Shown one piece after another: positions 7,685 through 16,700 of a stretch of DNA of 64,000 bases. The stretch is from DATENM01 sp045807725 (GTDB lineage: Bacteria > Acidobacteriota > Blastocatellia > UBA7656): contig JBJMGV010000025.1 in assembly GCA_045807725.1 (NCBI GenBank), positions 1 through 64,000 on the forward strand. Reading direction: 5' to 3'. The notes under the pieces are model-generated. The model made no database searches and was not told where the DNA came from. It saw only the letters and a list, made by a program, of their open reading frames with translations. The translations under genes and the position numbers were made by a program. Each line of letters starts with the position of its first letter. Positions within the stretch are counted from its first letter, which is position 1.

Positions 7685-8056
7685 ATGAGTAGTGACGAAC
7701 TGAAGGCGAAGGCCGAACGTCTCGGCGTCCCTTGCATCCGCCGCCACATCTTCCTGTGCTGCGATCAGACCAAGCCCAAGTGCGTCGATAAAGAAATCAG
7801 CCTGCAATCCTGGGAATACCTCAAGCGGCGGCTGGCCGAACTGCGCCTGACGGGCGAGGGCGGCGTCTATCGCACGAAGGCGAACTGCTTGCAGATTTGC
7901 GCCGGCGGTCCCATCGCCGTGGTCTATCCCGAAGGCGCGTGGTATCACTCCTGCACGCCGGAGGTCTTAGAGCAGATCATCGAGCGCCACTTGATCGGCG
8001 GCGAAGTGGTCGAAGAGTTTCTAATTACCGAACACCCGCTGAGCAGCGACGAGTGA
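7685..8056 (+). CDS. Thioredoxin-like [2Fe-2S] ferredoxin
   Basis: A 123-residue protein of the thioredoxin-fold (2Fe-2S) ferredoxin family (Shethna-type, related to the NuoE C-terminal domain). Cluster ligands are expected from FLCCDQTKPKC (residues 24-34) and NCLQICAGGPIAVVYPEG (from about 67), followed by the family's WYHSCTPEVLEQIIERHLI. It transfers electrons in the cytoplasm; its partner is unknown. It follows the cysteine-cluster gene in the same direction and ends at heptad hairpin 4. Confidence 0.85.
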   Translation: MSSDELKAKAERLGVPCIRRHIFLCCDQTKPKCVDKEISLQSWEYLKRRLAELRLTGEGGVYRTKANCLQICAGGPIAVVYPEGAWYHSCTPEVLEQIIERHLIGGEVVEEFLITEHPLSSDE

Positions 8057-8165
8057 CGGGTAGGCGGTGACAAGAGAGGCTGCGCCGGTCGAATGCTCGC
8101 CGCAATGCTGCATCACCTCTCTTGCCATTTGTCACTCGTCACTCGTCACTCGTCACTCCTCATCA
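8053..8165. repeat. Heptad-word hairpin 3 (GTCACTC x4)
   Basis: The left arm at 8053-8080 (GTGACGGGTAGGCGGTGACA, then AGAGAGG) is answered at 8116-8165 by CCTCTCTTGCC and four perfect GTCACTC heptads. It fills the convergent gap between the ferredoxin and giant nuclease genes and contains the nuclease stop region. It may act as a bidirectional terminator; this is inferred. Confidence 0.7.
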
Positions 8166-11100
8166 CTGACAGGCGCAGTTGTTATTCGTCAGGTCGCGGT
8201 CGGTGATCGTGCAGCGCATCACGCCGACCGGGTTCTGCACGGTCGCCGCTCCCGTCTTCGACAAGGTGTTCGCAGTGATAAGCACGCGCGTCGTCGTAGG
8301 GTTGTGCGTGATTGTCACTACACAGCCCCTCGCCTGCACTGTGCCCACGCCCGAAGCTACCACCACGCCGTCACAGCAGAAGCGATACTCGCCCGTCAGG
8401 TGGTTGTAGAACGCGACACTGCGCGGGTTTGAATCGTCCTGCACACAACCAGTGAAGACTGCCACCGCGAACGAGCACGAAGCGGTGTTGCCGCTGGCGT
8501 CGGTTGCTGTACAGGTCACGCTGGTCGTGCCTATAGCGAAGACAGAGCCGCTGGGCGGCGTGCAGATGGCCGTCACGCCGGGGCAGTTGTCAGATGTCGT
8601 CGGTGTTGCGTAGGTGACTACGGCGCTGGTCGGCAGCGGGCAAGCCGGCGCGGGAACGCTGACAACGTTCGCCGGGCAGGTGATTGATGGCGGCTGCATG
8701 TCTTTGACCATCACCGTGAACGAGCAGTTCGCCATATTGTTGGAAGCGTCCTTCACCGAGCAACTGACGGTTGTCGTGCCCTTCGGGAAGGCCGCGCCCG
8801 ACGGTGGCGTGCAGGTCGGCACGCCTACGCCCGAGCAATTATCACTCACCATCGGCGCAGCGTACGTCACGACCGCCGTGCAGAGATTCGGATCGGTCGC
8901 TTTCACAAGGTTTGCCGGACAGGTAATCATCGGCGGAGTCGTATCACTGGCCGTCACCGTCACTGCTGCCGAAGCCGCGCTCGTGCAGCCGCTAGCCGTG
9001 ACCTTCACGGTATAGCTCCCGCTGGCGGTGGCGTTATAGGTCTGCGCGGTCGCGCCGCCGATGGGATTGCCATTGAGATACCACTGATTGCCGCAGGCGC
9101 TGCTCGAAGTCAGCACCACCGAACCGCCGGGACAGAACGTCGTCGGCCCGCCGGCAGAGATCGTCGGCGTCGCCGGGATTGGGTTTACGGTAACTGTCGT
9201 CGCCGCCGAAGCCGCGCTGGTACAACCGCTCGCCGTGACCGTGACAGTGTAGTTGCCGCTCGCGGTGGCGACGTAGGTATTAGCCGTCGCGCCGCCAATC
9301 GGATTACCATTCAGGTACCACTGATTGCCACTCGCGCTGCTCGAAGTCAGCGTGACGCTGCCGCCCGCGCAGAATGTGGTTGGCCCTCCCGGCGTGATGG
9401 TCGGCGTTGACGGAAGCGGGTTCACCGTCACCGTTATTGCTGCGGAAGCGGCGCTGCTGCAACCGCTCGTCGTCACTACGGTCGTGTAGTTGCCGCTTGC
9501 GGTGGCGACGTAGGTATTGGCCGTCGCGCCGCCAATCGGATTACCGTTCAGATACCACTGGTTGCCGCTGGCGCTGCTCGAAGTCAACGTCACCGAGCCG
9601 CCCGCGCAGAACGTCGTCGGCCCGCCGGGGGTGATGGTCGGCGTCGCCGGTGTCGGGTTCACGACGACCGTCACCGCATCCGAAGTCTTAGAGCAGCCAG
9701 TGACCGTGACCGTTACGGTGTAGCTGCCGCTCGCCGTGGCGACGTACTGCTGCAATGTCGCGCCGCCGATGGCGTTGCCGTTCAGATACCATTGATAGCT
9801 GGTGGCGCTGCTCGAAGTCAGCGTGACGCTGCCGCCTGCGCAGAACGTCGTCGGCCCTCCCGGTGTCACGAGCGGCTTCGGAACTGCGGCGCAAGGGAAG
9901 AGTCCGACGAGCACCGGGTCATGGTCGGAAGCGCGGTAAGGCGTGCCCGGCTGAAAGACGACGCGCGGCGGGACGAGGGCCGAGCCGTCCGGTTTCTCTT
10001 CAAAGGTGGACTCGCCAGTGTCCTTCACCTCGTCATTGTAGTCGAACAGGTCTACCTCATCGGCGTTGATGTGCCAGGCTTCGACGCCAGAAATTTTCGA
10101 CGCCAGGCTGGCGCTGGCGAAGGCGTAGTCGAGGTGGCCGAGTTCGCTGTTGAAGAGGTAGGAGTAGGCGTTCGTGCCGAGCAAAGCCGTCTCCAGGTCT
10201 GTGAACCCGCCCGCCGTCAGCGTCGTCACCGGGTCTTCATGCGCGTAGGAGTTGAAGTCGCCGAGCAACAGGATGTCCGAATTGCCCGCCGCCGGTATCA
10301 CCGTGCCGCTGATCCAGGTGAGCAGCCGCGTCGCCTGCGCGGTGCGCCGCCCGTTGTAACAGCCCTGACCATCATTCGCGTCCGCGTCGCTGCCGGTGGC
10401 GCTGGCGTCACAGCCTTTCGACTTGAAGTGATTGGCGACGACCGTGAAGCGTTGACCGAAGGCCGGGTTCGCCGCGTCAACGACATCGAACGTCTGCGCG
10501 GTCGGCGGTCGGTTGTGGATCGGGTCGAGGTCTACGAGGGGCGAGCCGACCGGCGAAACGATGCCCGTGCGGTAGATCAACTGCACGCGGATGGCGTCCG
10601 TGCCCAGCGTCCCGCCGGTGTTGACGAAGGCGTAAGGGTGCGCGCCGCCACAGCGCGCGTTCACCGCGCCGAGCAGGTCGTTGATGGTGTCGGACGGCGT
10701 CGTGTTCTCAAGCTCCATCAGCGCGTAGACATCCGCATTGAGCGAGCAGATGACAATCGAGGCGCGCTCGCGCTGGCGGTTCAGCTCGGCGACGCTGTCA
10801 GCGCCGCGACAGTCCTGCCCGCCCGACGGGCCGCACGGCCCTGAGCTTGTGCTCGAAGTCGTATCAATCGTAGTGAAGTAGTTGAGCAGGTTCATGCCCA
10901 CGGCTTTGATCACGCCGCCAACGGCGGGCGGCGTCGCCGGGCGCGGGTTGGCGACGGTGAAGGTCACGGGGTGCGCAGCGGTCGGGCGTATGCGCCAGGT
11001 GTCTGCGCCGAAACCGGGGAAAGACCAGTGCAGTACGCCGGTCAGCCCGTTGACCAGATCGCCGCCACGGAAGAAGTCAGTGCCCTGCGTGCCGACCGAA

Positions 11101-13289
11101 AAGCCGCCGTTGGCCTGCGGATAAAAGACCGATTGAAGGCCGTCAGGCGGGCCGGGCGGGCTGGACGTTGTCAGGTATGCTTCCTGCGCGTTGTTGTCGT
11201 CATCGAGGATGACCCGCCGCCGCGCCAGCTCATCCAGGTGAGCCGTGTAACCGGCCACGCTCGGCGGCGCGTCTTCGGTGAACTGCCGGGGCCGACTGCC
11301 CTGATACAACTCGATCTGGCCAAAGCGCGCGAGCTGGAAGTATTCCGAGACAATCAGCGTGTCCGAGAAGGTCACGAGCATGCCTTCACGCGCCTCGTAG
11401 AAGGCGTTGAGGTCGCCGACGACCGGCAGGCTGATGACCGCCGGGGTGACTTCGGCGAGGTGGTTGCCGGCGTCCGTGATGACGACCGAGCCGCCCGCGC
11501 TGGCGGTGATCTCGGTCATGTTGTTGAACTCGGAAACGACGCCGGTGGCGCGCACGCGCTGCCCTTCGGCGACGAGCGTCGGGCAGGTGTTGCAGAAGAT
11601 GAAGACGCCTTCGGAGGTCGCCGGGTCAGCGTCGGCGTCGGCGTCCTCTTCCTGTAGAAAGAAGCCTTGCAGTTTGCTTGTCCCCTGGAAGTTGGCGACG
11701 ACGACGCCTTCGACCGTGACCGTCGCGCCGGGGATCGGCGTTGACGCGCCGTTGCCTTGCACGTCATGGATCTTGCTGATGTCGTCGTTGTTGATGGTGC
11801 CTTGTCCCTGCCCGTCAGTCACTATCGCGTTAGTTACATTGGTTACATTGACGAAGAAGAGTTCGTTGGTCTCGGGCGTCGTGTCGCCGTTGACGAGCAC
11901 GTCAAAGGTATAGGTCGAAGAGCCGGCGGGGATGGTCTGGCTCGTCAGCGACTTCGCCGTGTAGTCGCCGCTGCTGGCCGTCGCCGTGCCGTCGGCGGTG
12001 GCGATGTCAAAGGTCACGCCGCCTGCGGGCGCAGGCGACGACAGGTTGACCGTGAATGTAAAGGTCGTCGTGCCACTGTTGCCTTCGTTCAGCGTCACGT
12101 CATTGATAGTCAGGTTCGGCGCGGCGTCGTCGTTGACGATGGTGCCTTGCCCCTGACCATCAGTGACCGTAGCGCCTGTAACATTGGTTACGTTGGCGAA
12201 AAAGTTCTCGTTGGTTTCGGGCGTCGTATCGCCGTTGACCAGCACCGTGAAGCTATACGTTGAAGAGCCTGCTGGGATGGTCTGGCTTGTGAGCGACTTC
12301 GCCGTGTAATCGCCCGGAGCCGTCGCCGTGCCGTCGGCGGTGGCGATGTCAAAGGTCACGCCGCCGGGGCCTGCCGGGGCCGAGAGGCTGACCGTGAAGG
12401 TGAAGCTCGTCGTACCGGCATTGCCTTCGTTGAGCGACACGTCGTTGACGGTCAGGTTCGGCAATGTGACCGTGCCCTGCGGCGTCAGCGAGAAATCATC
12501 AACGGCGAGTCCGTCGTCTGCGCCGGTCGCGTCCGTGTCGTTCCAGCGAATCCAGAAGGTCGCGCCATTCGGGATGCTCAAGCCGCTGATGGTCGCGCTG
12601 AGCGCCGTGCGGTCGGCGGCGGCGTTGCCGTTCTTGGCCCCCGTCGTCACCGTGTCCGGCGTCACGAAGTTGAGCGCCGCAACGTTCGTCCATGTGCCGG
12701 TCACAAGGTCGGTCGCGTTCAGGCTGTATTCAAAGTTCATCTGGTCTGTGCGACCTGCCGTCCCCAGCCGCCACTCTTCGCCGTTGTAGGCGACGGCCAG
12801 CGAGCCGATGGTCGCGCCGGTGTTGTTGGTGAAGCTCGCGCCGAAGAGAGGAATCAGCGTGCCGCTGCGCAACTGGCCCAGCGCGCGCTCGGTGCTCGCG
12901 GCTGCCCCATAGCTGTACGTGTCACCCGTCGTGCTGCCGCCGGTGTCAACGGCATACTGCTCGTTGTCGCGCGCGCCGCCGCCGCTTTCCGTCAGGTCCC
13001 ATCCGGGGATGGCTATAACATTGGTCGTGCTGCCGGCAACGTTCGACAGCGTGTCGAAGTTCTGCGTGTAGGCCGAGCCGAGCGTTGTCAAACTGATCGA
13101 GCCTGCCGCCAAGGTGCGCGGCGTCGGGATGAGCGGCAGACCGACTGCCATAAACACGGCAATCAATCCTGCCAGCAAGCTCAGCCGTCTCTTTGCTGAT
13201 GAATGAGCAAGAGGAGTGATGATTCTGGCTCGCCGCGAAGTGGGCTGCGCCGAAGCATTGCGTTTGGGGAAGCGAGCATGTCTTGTCAT
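8163..13289 (-). CDS. Giant secreted ExeM/NucH-type nuclease with Calx-beta, Ig-like and HYR modules
   Basis: About 1708 residues from ATG 13289 (a GTG four codons upstream is possible). Order: signal peptide (to about 62); N-terminal module starting GSISLTTLGSAYTQNFDTL; two Calx-beta domains (DVSLNEG, DVTLNEG; about 280-500); the ExeM OB-like segment from IHDVQGNG (about 505-760); an endonuclease/exonuclease/phosphatase domain (about 790-1125) with LMELENT, NHFKSKGCD, LLLGDFNSYAHEDP and SDHDPVLVGLF; four near-identical 80-residue Ig/PKD-like repeats (GGPTTFCAGGSVTLTSSSA) at about 1140-1447; two HYR domains (ITCPANLV, SITCPANVV); and a 95-residue Cys-containing C-terminal domain starting CVQDDSN. 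Probably an extracellular DNase attached to the surface or secreted. Confidence 0.9.
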   Translation of the reverse strand: MTRHARFPKRNASAQPTSRRARIITPLAHSSAKRRLSLLAGLIAVFMAVGLPLIPTPRTLAAGSISLTTLGSAYTQNFDTLSNVAGSTTNVIAIPGWDLTESGGGARDNEQYAVDTGGSTTGDTYSYGAAASTERALGQLRSGTLIPLFGASFTNNTGATIGSLAVAYNGEEWRLGTAGRTDQMNFEYSLNATDLVTGTWTNVAALNFVTPDTVTTGAKNGNAAADRTALSATISGLSIPNGATFWIRWNDTDATGADDGLAVDDFSLTPQGTVTLPNLTVNDVSLNEGNAGTTSFTFTVSLSAPAGPGGVTFDIATADGTATAPGDYTAKSLTSQTIPAGSSTYSFTVLVNGDTTPETNENFFANVTNVTGATVTDGQGQGTIVNDDAAPNLTINDVTLNEGNSGTTTFTFTVNLSSPAPAGGVTFDIATADGTATASSGDYTAKSLTSQTIPAGSSTYTFDVLVNGDTTPETNELFFVNVTNVTNAIVTDGQGQGTINNDDISKIHDVQGNGASTPIPGATVTVEGVVVANFQGTSKLQGFFLQEEDADADADPATSEGVFIFCNTCPTLVAEGQRVRATGVVSEFNNMTEITASAGGSVVITDAGNHLAEVTPAVISLPVVGDLNAFYEAREGMLVTFSDTLIVSEYFQLARFGQIELYQGSRPRQFTEDAPPSVAGYTAHLDELARRRVILDDDNNAQEAYLTTSSPPGPPDGLQSVFYPQANGGFSVGTQGTDFFRGGDLVNGLTGVLHWSFPGFGADTWRIRPTAAHPVTFTVANPRPATPPAVGGVIKAVGMNLLNYFTTIDTTSSTSSGPCGPSGGQDCRGADSVAELNRQRERASIVICSLNADVYALMELENTTPSDTINDLLGAVNARCGGAHPYAFVNTGGTLGTDAIRVQLIYRTGIVSPVGSPLVDLDPIHNRPPTAQTFDVVDAANPAFGQRFTVVANHFKSKGCDASATGSDADANDGQGCYNGRRTAQATRLLTWISGTVIPAAGNSDILLLGDFNSYAHEDPVTTLTAGGFTDLETALLGTNAYSYLFNSELGHLDYAFASASLASKISGVEAWHINADEVDLFDYNDEVKDTGESTFEEKPDGSALVPPRVVFQPGTPYRASDHDPVLVGLFPCAAVPKPLVTPGGPTTFCAGGSVTLTSSSATSYQWYLNGNAIGGATLQQYVATASGSYTVTVTVTGCSKTSDAVTVVVNPTPATPTITPGGPTTFCAGGSVTLTSSSASGNQWYLNGNPIGGATANTYVATASGNYTTVVTTSGCSSAASAAITVTVNPLPSTPTITPGGPTTFCAGGSVTLTSSSASGNQWYLNGNPIGGATANTYVATASGNYTVTVTASGCTSAASAATTVTVNPIPATPTISAGGPTTFCPGGSVVLTSSSACGNQWYLNGNPIGGATAQTYNATASGSYTVKVTASGCTSAASAAVTVTASDTTPPMITCPANLVKATDPNLCTAVVTYAAPMVSDNCSGVGVPTCTPPSGAAFPKGTTTVSCSVKDASNNMANCSFTVMVKDMQPPSITCPANVVSVPAPACPLPTSAVVTYATPTTSDNCPGVTAICTPPSGSVFAIGTTSVTCTATDASGNTASCSFAVAVFTGCVQDDSNPRSVAFYNHLTGEYRFCCDGVVVASGVGTVQARGCVVTITHNPTTTRVLITANTLSKTGAATVQNPVGVMRCTITDRDLTNNNCACQ
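8960..9880 (-). repeat. Four tandem ~240-bp repeats encoding Ig-like domains
   Basis: Within the giant nuclease gene, four consecutive roughly 240-bp units encode GGPTTFCAGG-type domains. The two central units are nearly identical in sequence (for example the codons for GNQWYLNGNPIGGATA recur). Such high identity suggests recent unit duplication or gene conversion and makes the region prone to copy-number change or misassembly. Confidence 0.8.
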
Positions 13290-13488
13290 ATAATTAAACA
13301 CTCGGCTCTAGCTACGCGGAGAACCAGCCTCAGCGCGGCACAGAATCAAGCTATCCTTTCGACTAACTTTTAGACTTTCAGTAACCCAGCCTGAGGGGAT
13401 ACAACCATCGATTGATTGAGGCGGCATTCTATCCAAGCCACCCGATAAGAGCAAGACTGGCGCGGCCCGACAGCGGCATTTGTGCGCT

Positions 13489-13517
13489 TTGCTACAACAG
13501 AAAATCTGAGATAGAAT
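13489..13517 (+). promoter_or_regulatory. Candidate sigma-70 promoter for the nuclease-protease gene
   Basis: TTGCTA at 13489-13494, a 17-base spacer and TAGAAT at 13512-13517 lie in the 467-base divergent gap between the two giant genes. The start site would be near 13524, giving a 5' leader of about 230 bases to ATG 13757. No recognisable riboswitch is seen in that leader. The rest of the gap shows nothing else I can support. Confidence 0.45.
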
Positions 13518-13756
13518 GCAGGCTCTCTTTGAGGGCTTTCCTCCAAGTCAACTTGCGACCGACCGCATATCTATAAGGTCTGATCTTCGATGCGCTGTCT
13601 GCTCGGACAGAGTTGTTCAAGCCTGACTGGATGGCGGGCTATTTGATTTCTCGGCCTGAACTGCTGAAACCATCCCCATCTGACGCAGTAAGGAAGTCGC
13701 CATTTTGTGGTGCGCCTCAAGTGGGCTACCGCGTGGCAGGAAGCGGAGACTATACG

Positions 13757-16700
13757 ATGAAAAGATCACGACATTATTCCCAACGCCATTCTGCCGCGCG
13801 CCCCAATCGGTTGCGGGCGGGAATTCAAACTCTCTTCATACGCTCGACGAACAAGCGGCGGCGCGGCCTGCTTGCCGGGCTGGTCGCCGCTCTGCTGGCT
13901 CTGCCACTTGTCTTCTCGACTATGCGAACCTCGGCAGCAGGCACAATCAGTTTAACGGCGCTCGGCTCGGCCTACACGCAGAACTTCGACACGCTGGCCG
14001 TAAGCGGCACGTCGAGCACGGTGCCAACGGGCTGGGACTTCAGCGAATCGGGCACGAGTGCTAACACCACCTACACGGCGGGCAGCGGCTCAGGCAATAC
14101 CGGCGATACCTATAGCTTCGGCACAGGAACGAACACCGACCGCGCCTTTGGCGGTCTGCAAAGCGGCAACCTCGTGCCGACCATCGGCGCGAGCTTCACT
14201 AATAACACCGGCGCGGCGATCACTTCGCTGGCGATTGCTTACACGGGCGAGCAGTGGCGGCTGGGCACAAGCGCACGCGGGGCCGACCGCCTGGATTTCC
14301 AGTACAGTACCAATGCCACTAGCCTGGCGACCGGAGCCTGGACCGACGTTGATTCGCTCGATTTTTCAAGCCTCATCACCACCGGCACGGTCGGCGCGCT
14401 CGATGGCAACGCGGCGGCCAACCGCGCGGCCATCAGCTTCACGATTACGGGATTGAACATTGCCAATGGCGCGGTCTTCTGGATTCGTTGGAATGACTTC
14501 AACGTCAGCAACGCAGATGATGGCCTGGCGGTTGATGATTTTTCGCTGACGCCTTCCGGCAGCGGCGGTGGCGGCTCGACCAACCCATCCGGCGTTGGCG
14601 CGGCCAATCCTTCGACGGTGGTGCGCGGCAACTCGACGCTGCTGACGGTCGCGGTGACGCCGGGCACGAACCCGACGAGCACGGGCCTCGGTGTCACCGC
14701 CGATCTGACGGCCATCGGTGGATCGGCAACGCAGCCGTTCTTCGACGACGGCAGCAATGGTGATGTGAGCGGCGGCGATAACATCTTTTCGTTTAATGCG
14801 ACGGTGGCCGTCGGCACGACGACCGGCGGCAAGAGCCTGCCGTTTACAATCACCGACGCGCAGGCGCGAAGCGGACCGGGCACGATCTCTCTGACCATTA
14901 CAGCGGCGGCAGGCAGCACTCGCATACACGACATACAAGGGGCCACCCACACCTCGCCTCTGGTCGGGCAGGCGGTGACGAATATACCGGGCATCGTCAC
15001 GGCGCTGGCCGCGAACGGCTTCTATCTACAAGACCCGACGCCCGATGCGGACGACGCGACCAGCGAAGCCATCTTCGTTTTCACTTCGACAGCGCCGACC
15101 GTCGCCATCGGCCACTCGGTAACGGTCAACGGCAACGTGCAGGAGTTCCGTCCGAGCGGCACGAGCAGCACCAACCTGACGATCACTGAGATTGCCGCGC
15201 CGACGGTCTCCGTCGTATCAACCGGCAACTCGTTGCCTGCGCCTGTCGTCATTGGCACGGGCGGACGAGTTCCTCCCACCGCAGTCATTGAAGATGACGC
15301 GACGGGCAGCGTCGAAACCAGCGGCGTGTTCGACCCGGCCACCGATGGCATTGACTTCTACGAGAGCCTCGAAGGCATGCGCGTGCAGATCAATAACGCC
15401 GTCGTCGTCGGCCCCACACAGTCCTTCACCGGCGCGACGCCGAACCGCGAGATGGTTGTCATCGGCGATAACGGCGCAAACGCCACGAGTCGTACAACAC
15501 GCGGCGGCATTGTCATTACCACGACCGACTTCAATCCTGAGCGCATCTTCCTCAACGACCTGCTGCCAGGTGCGACGGCCCTGCCGTCGGTCAGTGTCAA
15601 CGACAGCTTCCCCGGCGCGATTATCGGTGTGATGGATTACACCTTCGGCGATTATAAGCTACAAGTGCAGTCCGTGCCCGCCGTGATGTCGGGCGGCTTG
15701 GCGCTTGAAGCCACGACAGCAGCGGGAACCAATCAAATCGCCATCGCCACGTTCAACTGCGAGAACCTCGACCCCGGCGATGGGGCGACAAAATTCGATT
15801 CGCTGGCCGACATCGTCGTCAATCGATTGATGTCGCCCGACCTCGTCACGCTCGAAGAGATTCAAGACAACAACGGCGCGACCGACAACGGCACGGTTAG
15901 CTGTACCACGACCATGAACATGTTGATCGCGGCCATACAGGGCAAAGGCGGGCCGACCTACGCCTACCGCCAGATTGATCCGGTCAACGATCAGGACGGC
16001 GGCGAGCCGGGCGGCAACATCCGCCAGGTCTTTATGTTCCGCACCGACCGTGGCCTCAGTTTCATTGACCGCGCCGGCGGCACTTCGACCGCCGCAACGA
16101 CAGTGGTCAATGGCGGCACGGGGCCGCAGCTTTCCTTCAGTCCAGGCCGCATCGATCCGAGCAATACGGCGTGGAGCGCCAGCCGCAAGCCGTTGGCCGG
16201 CGAGTTCATGTATAATGGAAGTCACTTTTTCGTCATCGGCAACCACTTCAACTCGAAGGGCGGCGACCAACCGCTGTACGGTCGCTTCCAGCCGCCAACG
16301 CTCAGCTCCGAAGTCCAGCGCTTACAGCAGGCGCAGATCGTCCACGATTTCGTCAACTCGATTCTAAGCGTGGACGCCAGCGCCAACGTCGTCGTGCTCG
16401 GCGACCTCAACGACTTCGAGTTCTCGAACCCGCTCGCGACCTTGAAGGGCAGCGGCGCGGGGACGATCCTGCATGCGCTGATCGAGACGCTGCCGGCCAA
16501 CGAGCGTTACTCTTATGTCTTTGAAGGCAACTCGCAGACCCTTGATCACATTCTGATCAGCAACAATCTTTTCAACAATGTGCCGTTCGCCTTCGACGTT
16601 GTTCACGTCAACAGCGAGTTCGCCGTGCAGGCCAGCGATCATGATCCCTCTGTAGTTCGCTTCACACTCGCGCCGACGGCGGTAAAGCTCGAATCGTTCA

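Noticed and set aside
13613..13756. TTG start extending the nuclease-protease by 48 residues
   Set aside because: The extension does not look like a signal peptide; ATG 13757 with a purine-rich site directly precedes the Arg-rich signal sequence.
13290..13756. Riboswitch in the divergent gap before the giant genes
   Set aside because: No conserved riboswitch core could be recognised; only a promoter-like pair is supported.
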